A DNA stretch of 64,000 nucleotides from Sediminitomix flava (lineage in GTDB: Bacteria > Bacteroidota > Bacteroidia > Cytophagales > Flammeovirgaceae). Both the position numbers and the translations under genes were made by a program. The notes beneath the pieces were generated by a model that did not search any database, was not told the origin of the DNA, and worked only from the letters and a program-made list of their open reading frames with translations. This document shows positions 17,394 through 25,574 of the stretch, in pieces (position 1 is the stretch's first letter; each line of letters begins with the position of its first letter). The stretch is from the NCBI RefSeq assembly GCF_003149185.1, contig NZ_QGDO01000005.1, positions 62,001 to 126,000 on the forward strand, written 5' to 3'.

Positions 17394-18767
17394 TTATCCT
17401 CTTCCCATTAAACGACCTCTAAGGCCTCCTTTTTTCTTTCCTTTTTTACCACCTCCGGCACCAGGAGCATTACCACCAGTCATACGGTTAATTTTCTTCA
17501 TTGCTTTACGCATTTCATTGAATTGCTTCAGCAAGTTGTTAACCTGTTGGATAGAAGTACCTGAACCAGCTGCCAATCTTTTCTTTCTTGAGTTGTCAAT
17601 CAAGTCTGGATTAGCACGCTCTTTTGGAGTCATTGAATAGATGATAGCTTCAACTGGTTTGAATGCATCTTCATCAATTTCTTGATCTTTCAAGGCTTTA
17701 CCCATACCCGGGATCATTCCCATCAAGTCCTTGATGTCACCCATTTTCTTGATGCTTTGGATTTGAGAAAGCAAATCGTTGAAGTCAAGTTGGTTTTTAC
17801 GCAACTTTTTGTTCAAACGAGCAGCTTCTTCTTCGTCGAAAGCTTGTTGTGCTCTTTCTACCAAAGATACAACGTCACCCATACCTAAGATACGTTGTGA
17901 CATACGCTCTGGGAAGAACTCATCAAGAGTGTTGTCTAGTTTCTCACCAGTAGAGATGAATTTGATTGGCTTTTCTACAACTCTACGAATTGATAGAGCA
18001 GCACCACCACGAGTATCACCATCTAACTTAGTAAGAACAACACCATCAAAATTCAGACGATCGTTGAAAGTCTTAGCAGTGTTAACAGCATCTTGACCTG
18101 TCATTGAGTCAACTACGAAAAGTGTCTCAGAAGGAGCAATGGTTTCTTTGATCTCAGTGATCTCGTTCATCATTTGCTCATCGACAGCCAAACGACCTGC
18201 AGTATCGACTACTACAATGCTTTTACCGTTTGCTTTCGCATGTTTGATACCATTTTGAGCAATCTCAACAGGGTTTTTATTTTCTCTTTCGGTATAAACC
18301 TCAATTCCTGTTTGCTCACCAAGCGTTTCAAGCTGATCGATAGCGGCAGGACGATAAACGTCACAGGCTACGAATAAAACTTGTTGTCCTTGTTTTTTAA
18401 GACGAAGTCCAAGTTTACCAGTAAAAGTAGTTTTACCAGAACCTTGAAGACCAGCAATTAAAACTACCGCAGGGCTGCCTTTTGGAGAAAAAGGAACCAT
18501 CTCACCACCCATAAGCTCAGTAAGTTTATCACTTACGATCTTAGTGAACATTTGTCCTGGTGAAACTGCAGTAAGTACGTTTTGACCTAATGCTTCTTCC
18601 TTGATCTCGTTGGTAACTTCTTTTGCAATTTTGAAGTTAACATCGGCATCTAGAAGAGCTCTTCTTATTTCTTTGATCGTAGCAGCAACGTTTACTTCAC
18701 TGATACGACCTTCTCCTTTGATATTCTTAACGGCTCTATCTAGCCTTGAACTTAAATTCTCAAACAT
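17394..18767 (-). CDS. ffh: Signal recognition particle protein Ffh
   Basis: A 457-residue SRP54-type GTPase that brings nascent membrane proteins to FtsY and the translocon. The N domain (1-85) is followed by the G domain with the P-loop GLQGSGKTT (106-114), DTAGR and TKLDGD motifs, then the methionine-rich M domain that binds signal peptides and 4.5S RNA. The C-terminus ends in a Gly/Lys-rich tail (GGGKKGKKKGGLRGRLMGRG), common in this family. The gene stands alone with its own terminator. A CAAAAATA element at 18832-18839 fits the Bacteroidota -7 consensus on the minus strand, without a clear -33 element. Confidence 0.98.
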   Translation of the reverse strand: MFENLSSRLDRAVKNIKGEGRISEVNVAATIKEIRRALLDADVNFKIAKEVTNEIKEEALGQNVLTAVSPGQMFTKIVSDKLTELMGGEMVPFSPKGSPAVVLIAGLQGSGKTTFTGKLGLRLKKQGQQVLFVACDVYRPAAIDQLETLGEQTGIEVYTERENKNPVEIAQNGIKHAKANGKSIVVVDTAGRLAVDEQMMNEITEIKETIAPSETLFVVDSMTGQDAVNTAKTFNDRLNFDGVVLTKLDGDTRGGAALSIRRVVEKPIKFISTGEKLDNTLDEFFPERMSQRILGMGDVVSLVERAQQAFDEEEAARLNKKLRKNQLDFNDLLSQIQSIKKMGDIKDLMGMIPGMGKALKDQEIDEDAFKPVEAIIYSMTPKERANPDLIDNSRKKRLAAGSGTSIQQVNNLLKQFNEMRKAMKKINRMTGGNAPGAGGGKKGKKKGGLRGRLMGRG

Positions 18768-18908
18768 GAATATTAGACTTTAAAAAAATATTCGTTGTAA
18801 TATTCTTATGTGACGCTTCAATTTGAACGTACAAAAATATCGTTTTTTTAACTATAATCCTATTAACCTTCTTCAAGAAGTTAATTGTTGAGCTTAATTA
18901 AAGGCTTT

Positions 18909-19877
18909 TTAACTGATCTGATTCTTTAAATGGGCAATCTCATCTTGAAAGTCGAGCTTTTCAAGACCTTCCATCTTTTGTATGGTTTTTTCTGCAAAGT
19001 TTCGGTATTCGTCAGTATTCGGATTAAAAGGGCGATGTTCGGCAGCTCGTTTTAATTTCTCAACCACTTTCAACATTTCTTTTGCTTTGTTGTCAAAGTA
19101 TGTTTGCTGAAAGTGTTCCCAAATATAGTCTATACTTTCTTTACTAGGATGTACCATATCAGATTCAAAGAATCTATAATCTCTCAAATCATCTAAAAGT
19201 AATTCATAAGAAGGGAAATATGAACAGTTATCAAATTCTTGTGTCATTTGATGGCAAGCCAATCGTAATGTAGATTTACTCACGCTATTCAGCTCTAAAC
19301 CATCTCTGATATGTCTAACAGGACTTACCGTAAAGATAAACTCAGTGGAAGAAGGGAATAATGATCTGATTTCTTTCAAATCATTTAAGCAAGCTTCATA
19401 ACTTAAAAGTTCTCGGTCAAATTCTTTATTAGGAATCTTGTGACAGTTGCCTACGATTTGGCTTGAGTTTTTCTTTTTGTAAACGAAAGCAGTACCTAAA
19501 GTGATTATTACTTTTTTATAATGTGTCAGATTTCTATGAATCTTTTTTATCTCTTTATTCATTTTTTCTAAGGTTTCTTTTTGAGAAGAAAAACTCAGAG
19601 AAGAATGAAAGTCGAAATGTCGCCAAACTCCTTGATTTTGGAATAGGTCTTTTTCCTCTATTAACTTTTCAGAAGCGCACCTGCTTAAACACTGTTTGAT
19701 TGATGAAGGATTATATAATATCCCAAAAGGATTTTGATGAATTGAAAATTTGTGGTAGGCTAATAAATTACCAATGTGCTCCGAAAAACACGATCCAATT
19801 AGTAAAATGGGGGTGTCAAATGATATTTTTTTATCCGAAGGATTTATCTCAAATGTCGTACGGAATACTCTAGCCAT
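18909..19877 (-). CDS. GSCFA-domain protein
   Basis: A 322-residue protein starting with the defining motif LLIGSCFSEHIGNLL and continuing with NPFGILYNPSSI, then a VIITLGTAFVYKKKNS block and TVSPVRHIRDGL. GSCFA proteins are widespread in Bacteroidota; the fold resembles SGNH/GDSL hydrolases (Ser in GSCFS and a late D..H pair, here DMVHPS), so an esterase-type activity is plausible but the physiological role is not established. The start is ATG 19875-19877. CAAAACTA at 19897-19904 matches a minus-strand -7 element, with CAA 26 bases beyond, a longer than usual spacing. Confidence 0.88.
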   Translation of the reverse strand: MARVFRTTFEINPSDKKISFDTPILLIGSCFSEHIGNLLAYHKFSIHQNPFGILYNPSSIKQCLSRCASEKLIEEKDLFQNQGVWRHFDFHSSLSFSSQKETLEKMNKEIKKIHRNLTHYKKVIITLGTAFVYKKKNSSQIVGNCHKIPNKEFDRELLSYEACLNDLKEIRSLFPSSTEFIFTVSPVRHIRDGLELNSVSKSTLRLACHQMTQEFDNCSYFPSYELLLDDLRDYRFFESDMVHPSKESIDYIWEHFQQTYFDNKAKEMLKVVEKLKRAAEHRPFNPNTDEYRNFAEKTIQKMEGLEKLDFQDEIAHLKNQIS

Positions 19878-19940
19878 TGCGAATCAACTTTTTTTGCAAA
19901 ACTAATTGTTTATCTCTCTATAATGAAAAACAATCTTCCT

Positions 19941-19970
19941 TTGTTAATGTACTTGGAATAACTACTTTTG
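19941..19970 (+). promoter_or_regulatory. Bacteroidota-type promoter for the transketolase gene
   Basis: TTG at 19941-19943, 19 bases, then TACTTTTG (TAnnTTTG) at 19963-19970. It matches the primary sigma consensus of this phylum and implies a leader of about 110 bases before the start codon. Confidence 0.65.
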
Positions 19971-20088
19971 TGGACTGAAATCAAATTTCAATCGGTAAGA
20001 AGATTAATTTTTACACTTACCTTAGATTGAAATAAAAATAACATAAGAAGAAATAAATAATATTCTACTTATTTCCTGAGTGTTGACT

Positions 20089-21045
20089 ATGAAAAAATAT
20101 ACGTACACAGAAAAAAAGGATACCCGTTCAGGTTTTGGTGATGGGTTGTTGGAAGTAGCAAAGAAGAATGACAAAGTAGTAGGTCTTTGTGCTGACCTTA
20201 CTGGGTCATTGAAAATGGACGCTTTTGCTAAAGAATTTCCAGAAAGATTCTTCCAAACAGGTATTGCAGAAGCTAATATGATTGGTATCGCTGCAGGTAT
20301 GACAATTGGTGATAAAATTCCTTACACAGGTACTTTCGCTAACTTCTCTACTAGCCGTGTGTATGATCAAATCAGACAGTCGATTGCATACTCTAAGAAA
20401 AATGTAAAGGTATGTGCTTCTCACTCAGGTTTAACACTAGGTGAAGACGGTGCTACTCACCAAGTATTGGAAGACTTGGGTATGATGAAAATGCTTCCTC
20501 ACATGGCTGTAATCAATACTTGTGATTACAATCAAACAAAAGAAGCTACGATCAAAATCGCTGATTATGATGGACCTGTTTACTTGCGTTTCGGACGTCC
20601 GAAAGTACCAGTATTTATGCCAGAAGGATCTTTCGAAATTGGTAAAGCAATCCAATTGAACGAAGGTTCTGATGTAACTATCATTGCAACTGGTCACTTG
20701 GTATGGGAAGCTATCCAAGCAGGTGAAATGTTGGCAGAAAAAGGTATTGAAGCTGATATCATCAATATCCACACAATCAAGCCTCTTGACACTGAAGCAA
20801 TCTTGAAATCTGTGAAGAAAACAGGTTGTGTAGTTACTGCTGAAGAGCACCAAATTTTCGGTGGTCTTGGAGAAAGCGTGGCGGGTGTACTTTCAAGAGA
20901 ATATCCAGCTCCAATCGAGATGATCGGTGTGAAAGATGTGTTCGGTGAGAGTGGTACTCCTGATGAATTGATGGAAAAATACGGTTTGAAAGCTGTTAAC
21001 ATCGTTGAATCAGTAGAAAACGTAATGAAAAGAAAGAATGCTTAA
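20089..21045 (+). CDS. Transketolase, C-terminal half (pyrimidine-binding and C-terminal domains)
   Basis: A 318-residue protein equal to the second half of a transketolase: a pyrimidine domain with CADLTGSLKMDAFAKEFPERF and the conserved GIAEANMIGIAAGMT (cofactor-activating Glu), then a C-terminal domain with HTIKPLDTEAI. In split transketolases a separate gene encodes the thiamine-diphosphate-binding N-terminal half; that gene is not adjacent here, since the upstream neighbour is a divergent GSCFA gene. The ATG at 20089 is preferred over GTG 20080. It has its own promoter and terminator and a smooth codon usage that suggests strong expression. Confidence 0.88.
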   Translation: MKKYTYTEKKDTRSGFGDGLLEVAKKNDKVVGLCADLTGSLKMDAFAKEFPERFFQTGIAEANMIGIAAGMTIGDKIPYTGTFANFSTSRVYDQIRQSIAYSKKNVKVCASHSGLTLGEDGATHQVLEDLGMMKMLPHMAVINTCDYNQTKEATIKIADYDGPVYLRFGRPKVPVFMPEGSFEIGKAIQLNEGSDVTIIATGHLVWEAIQAGEMLAEKGIEADIINIHTIKPLDTEAILKSVKKTGCVVTAEEHQIFGGLGESVAGVLSREYPAPIEMIGVKDVFGESGTPDELMEKYGLKAVNIVESVENVMKRKNA

Positions 21046-21068
21046 TTAGTATTTTTCATTTCTATACA

Positions 21069-21107
21069 AAAAGAGTCATCCTGAATATTTCGGGATGACT
21101 CTTTTTT
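21069..21107 (+). terminator. Terminator of the transketolase half gene
   Basis: AAAGAGTCATCC/GGATGACTCTTT stem with inner GAA/TTC pairing, followed by six T. Confidence 0.9.
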
Positions 21108-21131
21108 CATATTTATACTTTCTTAGAACAT

Positions 21132-21318
21132 TAGTAGATGGACAAAAGAAATGAGTGTAACTATCCTTAGAGTTAACGAAGTGATCTAAGGATTTGTCTG
21201 TGAAAGCAAAAGTCTTTAGATTCGAAAAATCTGCTAAAATGTCGAGTATGAAGACTCTAATTCCCATTTCTTAATTCGAAGATGCTGCACTCGCTCACTT
21301 CGTTAACTCTTCGAATAG
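21132..21318. repeat. Palindrome-rich intergenic region with complementary loops
   Basis: Two hairpins are visible. The first has stem CCTTAGA/TCTAAGG around 21167-21193. The second has stem ATTCGAAGA (21274-21282) and TCTTCGAAT (21308-21316). The loop of the first contains GTTAACGAAGTGA and the loop of the second contains TCACTTCGTTAAC, an exact reverse complement over 13 bases. Further pairs exist between them: AAGAAATG/CATTTCTT, AGTCTT/AAGACT and AGATT/AATCT. No gene is seen. It could be a mobile-repeat remnant, a structured RNA or a recombination or protein-binding site. Confidence 0.6.
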
Positions 21319-21345
21319 AATATCCATTTTCTTATGTCCTGGTCA

Positions 21346-22560
21346 TTAAGTTCTGTGATATTCTGGAATAGCTAAAGTATCTAAGACCATATTGATATTA
21401 TAGTAAGATTTATTCAGACGGTTTGTGAGAATGATCAAACAACTTTCTGATTCTGGGTAATGAACAAATAGTGTAGAAAACCCTTTCCACCATCCTGTAT
21501 GATAGACTACCGTTTTGCCATCAGTAGTTTCATACAATCTATAGCCAAACCCGTAATTGTATTTTCCTCTTTTCTTCGGACTTCCTTTTTCAAATGCATC
21601 TGCTAAAATATCCTTCTGAATAATTGTACCATCCAATAAGGCTTTATCCCACAAGAACATATCGTATGCTGTTGAGTAAACACTTTTGTCACCCATTACG
21701 GTATCTAAGAAATAATCTCTATAAGGACGTCTTCTTGCCGTATAACCCTGTACAACTTTTTCTAATTGTTCTTTTGGGGTTTGAACAGATCTCGCAAAAG
21801 TATTTTTCATGCCTAAAGGCTCGAAAATTTCTTTCTTTAAGAAAACATCAAAAGGTAAACCGCTTACTTCTTCTACAATGGATGCCAAAACGATATACCC
21901 CGTATTGCTGTACAAGAAGCGACCATCAGGTTGTCCGTATTTATTTGGAGGGTCAGCGATTAGCATTTCCATGATTTCTTCATTGGAAACCACACTATCA
22001 TGATGGTATGATTTAGGATAATATTCCTCAGCCTTATAGATATAGTTCGGAAGACCAGACCTGTGCGTAAGCAACTGTCTGATAGTTATACCTTCATAGG
22101 GGAAGTTCGGAATGTATTGCTGAATGGTATCTTCGTAAGCTAATAATCCTTTTTGTTTGAGCAACATGACAGATGCAGCCGTGAACTGCTTAGATACAGA
22201 TGCCAACTGAAAAACATGGTCTTTCTGCATCTTTTCTTTCTTACTTGTATTTGCCCACCCAAAGGCCTCCTCATAAATTACTTGTCCTTTCTGAGCAGCT
22301 AAAATGACCCCATTGAAAGCATTATGTTTGGCTCTTCTTTGGAATATAGAATCAATGACATGCTCTTTCAAATCGAAGTTAAATGTCTCGATCAAGGCAT
22401 TGATACTATCTTCAACACTCACATTTTCTCCTGCTGTTTCATGATATGTAGAATCAGAAGAAGCTGTAAGTACAGCTTGCGTTGGTTCGTCAGTAAAATG
22501 GGAGTAGCTGGTTATAATTATGATCACGGATAATATTCCGAGAAGTAAATTTCTTCGCAT
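21346..22560 (-). CDS. Exported serine hydrolase, beta-lactamase class C fold
   Basis: About 404 residues. A hydrophobic signal anchor (4-22) leads to a penicillin-binding/beta-lactamase fold domain with Ser121-x-x-Lys124 (SVSK), Tyr217-Ser-Asn219 (YSN) and a late HTGWWKG motif. These are the three class C elements, so it should be an active serine hydrolase: an esterase, a peptidase acting on D-amino acids, or a beta-lactamase-like enzyme. The start is ATG 22558-22560; the longer frame begins with TTG and overlaps the -7 element at 22598-22605. It stands alone and no AmpR-like regulator is nearby. Confidence 0.88.
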   Translation of the reverse strand: MRRNLLLGILSVIIIITSYSHFTDEPTQAVLTASSDSTYHETAGENVSVEDSINALIETFNFDLKEHVIDSIFQRRAKHNAFNGVILAAQKGQVIYEEAFGWANTSKKEKMQKDHVFQLASVSKQFTAASVMLLKQKGLLAYEDTIQQYIPNFPYEGITIRQLLTHRSGLPNYIYKAEEYYPKSYHHDSVVSNEEIMEMLIADPPNKYGQPDGRFLYSNTGYIVLASIVEEVSGLPFDVFLKKEIFEPLGMKNTFARSVQTPKEQLEKVVQGYTARRRPYRDYFLDTVMGDKSVYSTAYDMFLWDKALLDGTIIQKDILADAFEKGSPKKRGKYNYGFGYRLYETTDGKTVVYHTGWWKGFSTLFVHYPESESCLIILTNRLNKSYYNINMVLDTLAIPEYHRT

Positions 22561-22597
22561 CACTTTTTCAATCTCTACAGTTGGTCTAATCGAAACA

Positions 22598-22605
22598 CAA
22601 ATATA
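22598..22605 (-). promoter_or_regulatory. Candidate -7 element for the serine hydrolase gene
   Basis: TATATTTG on the minus strand, about 38 bases before the chosen ATG. No TTG at the usual distance upstream was found, so support is partial, but its position argues against the longer TTG start. Confidence 0.35.
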
Positions 22606-22722
22606 CAAAGGGACTTTTGTACTGGAAGGTTCTCTCTATTAAAGTTTGTTTTCTTTAGGTATTAAAAAGTGAGATTCTGTTAATGTCTTCGTAGTTTTAC
22701 CCCGAATACAAACGAAACCAAT

Positions 22723-23427
22723 ATGAGTAAGCATTTATTAATCGTCAGTACATCTACAGTATACGGAAAGGGTTATCTTGGTTATATGGAAGAAGAGATT
22801 AAGAACTTCTTCGGAGAGAATAAGAACATTGTTTTTATTCCTTATGCACGACCAGGTGGCATTTCACATGATGAATATACTGAGATTGCTCGTAAGAAAT
22901 TTGAAGAATTGGGGCTTTCAGTAAAAGGTATTCATGAGTTTGAAAACCCGAAAAAAGCAATAGCTGAAGCCGATGGCTTTTTTACAGGAGGTGGAAATAC
23001 CTATGTGCTATTGAAGCAATTGTATGAAAATGGTTTGATTGAGCCCTTAAGAAATGCAGTAGAAAACGGTAAGCCATATATGGGAACAAGTGCTGGTTCT
23101 AACATTACGGGATTGAGCATTTGTACAACCAATGATATGCCAATTGTTTACCCTCCTTCATTCAAAGCTTTACAGCTAGTTCCTTTCAATATCAATCCAC
23201 ATTATCTTGATCCGAACCCAGATTCAAAACATATGGGAGAGACAAGAGAAACTAGAATTAAAGAATTTCATTTCTTCAATGATCAGCCTGTGGTAGGTAT
23301 CCGTGAGGGAAGTTGGTTGGAAGTAATGGGAGAAGATGTAACTTTGTGCGGTGAATTGTCTGCTCGTATTTTTGAGCAAGGAAAAGAACCTTATGAGGTT
23401 CCGACAGGAAGTAAAATCAAATTTTAA
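22723..23427 (+). CDS. pepE: Dipeptidase E (peptidase S51, alpha-aspartyl dipeptidase)
   Basis: A 234-residue cytosolic peptidase that cleaves dipeptides with N-terminal aspartate. It shows the family pattern: TGGGNTYVLL (88-97), the nucleophile motif YMGTSAGSN with Ser123, then Asp138 and NPHYLDP with His160, matching the Ser-Asp-His spacing of the E. coli enzyme. The length fits the family. A gene for an 84-residue helical protein follows 14 bases later, and both end at one terminator, so they are probably co-transcribed. Confidence 0.93.
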   Translation: MSKHLLIVSTSTVYGKGYLGYMEEEIKNFFGENKNIVFIPYARPGGISHDEYTEIARKKFEELGLSVKGIHEFENPKKAIAEADGFFTGGGNTYVLLKQLYENGLIEPLRNAVENGKPYMGTSAGSNITGLSICTTNDMPIVYPPSFKALQLVPFNINPHYLDPNPDSKHMGETRETRIKEFHFFNDQPVVGIREGSWLEVMGEDVTLCGELSARIFEQGKEPYEVPTGSKIKF

Positions 23428-23441
23428 GAACAAAGGAAATT

Positions 23442-23696
23442 ATGTTTGATGAAAATATGATTGCTGCTCAGATCAAAAATGTGATCATGACAGCAGAAAG
23501 TGAAGACACAATCTCAATGCAAATCGGACAAGCAATGATGTTTTTGCAAGGAAGCGGAATGAGTCCAGAGCAAATTGCAGAGATCATTGGCAAAGTTGAG
23601 GCTTATCTTCAAACATTGGATGTAGAAGGAAATGAGCAAGCGCAAAAGAATTTGGATGCTGTTTTAGCTAAAATTGCTGAAATCAAGAATGCTTAA
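23442..23696 (+). CDS. Small helical protein of unknown function
   Basis: An 84-residue protein, mostly alpha-helical by composition, with three probable helices (about 5-18, 26-50 and 62-82). It contains MSPEQIAEIIGKVEAYLQTL and a Lys/Ala-rich last helix. I do not recognise a family. It follows pepE by 14 bases and precedes a terminator, so the reading frame is supported by context. No cysteines or metal motifs are present. Confidence 0.65.
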   Translation: MFDENMIAAQIKNVIMTAESEDTISMQIGQAMMFLQGSGMSPEQIAEIIGKVEAYLQTLDVEGNEQAQKNLDAVLAKIAEIKNA

Positions 23697-23712
23697 TTTC
23701 TCTCAGAAGAAC

Positions 23713-23757
23713 AAAATCCTGTCTTTACTCAAGTGGTAGAGACAGGATTTTCTTTTT
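23713..23757. terminator. Bidirectional terminator
   Basis: AAAATCCTGTCT (23713-23724) pairs with AGACAGGATTTT (23740-23751), with T runs on the plus side. It separates the pepE operon from the convergent PepSY gene. Confidence 0.88.
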
Positions 23758-25327
23758 ACTTCTTTTTTAGGCGGAATAACTTTTTTCTGTTTCTGTATAT
23801 ATACTCGTATGTACCCGTAATATTTAAAATCAGAAATAGGAGAGCTGTAATTGGGATAAATAAAATGCCCCATTTTCCAAGAATTGGACTAAAAAGTCTT
23901 CCGTTGTGAAGCTCAAACATATAATTCCATAATGACATACGGTAATCTTCATACATTTCTTTCGGCATCTGATAAGGCTGTTTTCCATACATATCTAAGT
24001 TCATTAAGCCTTGTCCGTGTGCACTCACAAATTCTTCTCCGTCAGGTCTCTGAAAATATCCTGTAACCATATATTGTGCAGGTCGTCCCATGCTTTGGTA
24101 AAGAGGAACTGCGGTATTCATCATCAAATCTTTTGATAATTTTTTTCCTTCTTTATAATCAAAAAGCCCATAAAATGAGCCTATCCAAAAATGCTCATTG
24201 GGTTTAGCCTCAAAAACTGTTGCTCCCATTACAAAGATATTTACATCCCAATTAATCGGCTTAAACTCTTCACTCAGATCAGCTTTTCCCTCAAATAAAC
24301 CTTCTGTGGTATCTAAGATGATTCGATCCTTTACAGGATCATAACAAGTATTTCTGATAGAATGATACCAAGGGTTTTTGACTATATATGATGGAATATA
24401 TTTATCGGGTACTTTTCCGTTTACTAAAGCGACGAGTAGAGGAGGGCGCATAAATAAGCCTGTGCCTCCAAAAATCATTAGAAAACCGAGTATCCATAGC
24501 CCAATTTTACTGTGATTTTTAATGGTAAAGGCAAGCCATTTATTGTTTGAACTGACTTTGCCATTTTGCTTATTTTTTCGATTTATTTTCTTTTTGAAAG
24601 TGATGTAAAGAGCTGTAGCAGAAAGAAAAATTAAAACAATAGCAGCGATGTCATAAACTAGTTTTCCGGGCAAGCCCCAAAGCCAACCACTGTGAAGTGC
24701 GAAGAAAAACATAATTAAATCCATGTACGGACGGCTGTTTCTTCTCAATTCAACTTCTTCAAATAGGAGAGGTGATTGAATACTGCTTTTATAAACTCCT
24801 GACTTAGAAAAAGCTAATAACTCATTTCCTCTATTTATAATTTTGACAAATTGATCGTTTGTATAATTCCCAAGGTCAGCCTGTTGCCAATGATTGTTTT
24901 CTAAATCCAGTAACCAAATTCCGCCATAAGTAGCAGCTACTATTTGTTTGTTTTCTTTCAGCAGACAGATATCATTTGTTTTCTGAAAATATCTTGAGTC
25001 TGTAAATCCATTTTCTTTTTCTGAAATAAAAGATTTTCCTCTATCTATAGATCTCCAAATCCCTTGTTTTCCAGCAAAGAATAGCGTGTCTTCTCCTATG
25101 AATTCTGCATCAACTACAGCTCCTCTGTTCCAATTATATGGATGATATTCATCTGGAACTAGATTTTTGGATACACTAAAATTCGCAAACCAATCGGGGT
25201 GGTTAAGAATAACACCCGAAATACTCATCCAAATCAGAAAGAGAGATAGCGCAAGTCCGATGTATTTATGCCATGATTTGGCTAGTTTATATGTCCGTTT
25301 AGGGATAGGCGAAAAGAAATTTCTCAT
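23756..25327 (-). CDS. PepSY-associated membrane protein with periplasmic beta-propeller-like segment
   Basis: A 523-residue membrane protein. The first membrane segment AKSWHKYIGLALSLFLIW and the following SGVILNHPDWF match the PepSY-TM family. A long periplasmic loop (about 55-195) contains a BNR-like motif (GIWRSIDRGKSF) and two further hydrophobic regions lie near 207-230 and 275-295, with a final one near 497-515. Relatives often accompany iron or siderophore transport or act as reductase-type membrane subunits, but no TonB receptor is next to it, so the role is open. It is divergent from the alpha/beta hydrolase operon across a region with repeated TTTAAGT motifs. Confidence 0.82.
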   Translation of the reverse strand: MRNFFSPIPKRTYKLAKSWHKYIGLALSLFLIWMSISGVILNHPDWFANFSVSKNLVPDEYHPYNWNRGAVVDAEFIGEDTLFFAGKQGIWRSIDRGKSFISEKENGFTDSRYFQKTNDICLLKENKQIVAATYGGIWLLDLENNHWQQADLGNYTNDQFVKIINRGNELLAFSKSGVYKSSIQSPLLFEEVELRRNSRPYMDLIMFFFALHSGWLWGLPGKLVYDIAAIVLIFLSATALYITFKKKINRKNKQNGKVSSNNKWLAFTIKNHSKIGLWILGFLMIFGGTGLFMRPPLLVALVNGKVPDKYIPSYIVKNPWYHSIRNTCYDPVKDRIILDTTEGLFEGKADLSEEFKPINWDVNIFVMGATVFEAKPNEHFWIGSFYGLFDYKEGKKLSKDLMMNTAVPLYQSMGRPAQYMVTGYFQRPDGEEFVSAHGQGLMNLDMYGKQPYQMPKEMYEDYRMSLWNYMFELHNGRLFSPILGKWGILFIPITALLFLILNITGTYEYIYRNRKKLFRLKKK

Positions 25328-25380
25328 TTACAAACAAAGAATTGGTTTGTGATCCATTTATGGTAAATGTATAATAAAAG

Positions 25381-25574
25381 ATGTTTAAGTCTTTTATTTT
25401 AAGTGGTTGGTTAAGTTTTATTTGTATTTAAATATGGGTTAGTATGTCTTCTTCAAAGTGAGTTTTGTAGAGAAACTAAAATGTATACTTTATCTACCAA
25501 AATGTTTAAGTGGTAAGCACTCTGTTTGAGCGAACTTTGCAATAGCAAAAATCGAAAAAGAAGCACTTAAACAT
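25381..25574. promoter_or_regulatory. Repeated TTTAAGTG motif and start-overlapping inverted repeat
   Basis: ATGTTTAAGT occurs at 25381, TTTTAAGTGG near 25397, and ATGTTTAAGTG at 25502-25512. The last is repeated inverted as CACTTAAACAT at 25564-25574, which ends inside the start codon of the alpha/beta hydrolase gene. The region lies between divergent genes. It may hold operator copies for a regulator such as the AraC-type protein encoded at 27011, or a leader hairpin that hides the start codon. Confidence 0.45.

Noticed and set aside
21274-21316. End of an insertion sequence
   Set aside because: No transposase or target duplication is seen; only the palindromes support it.
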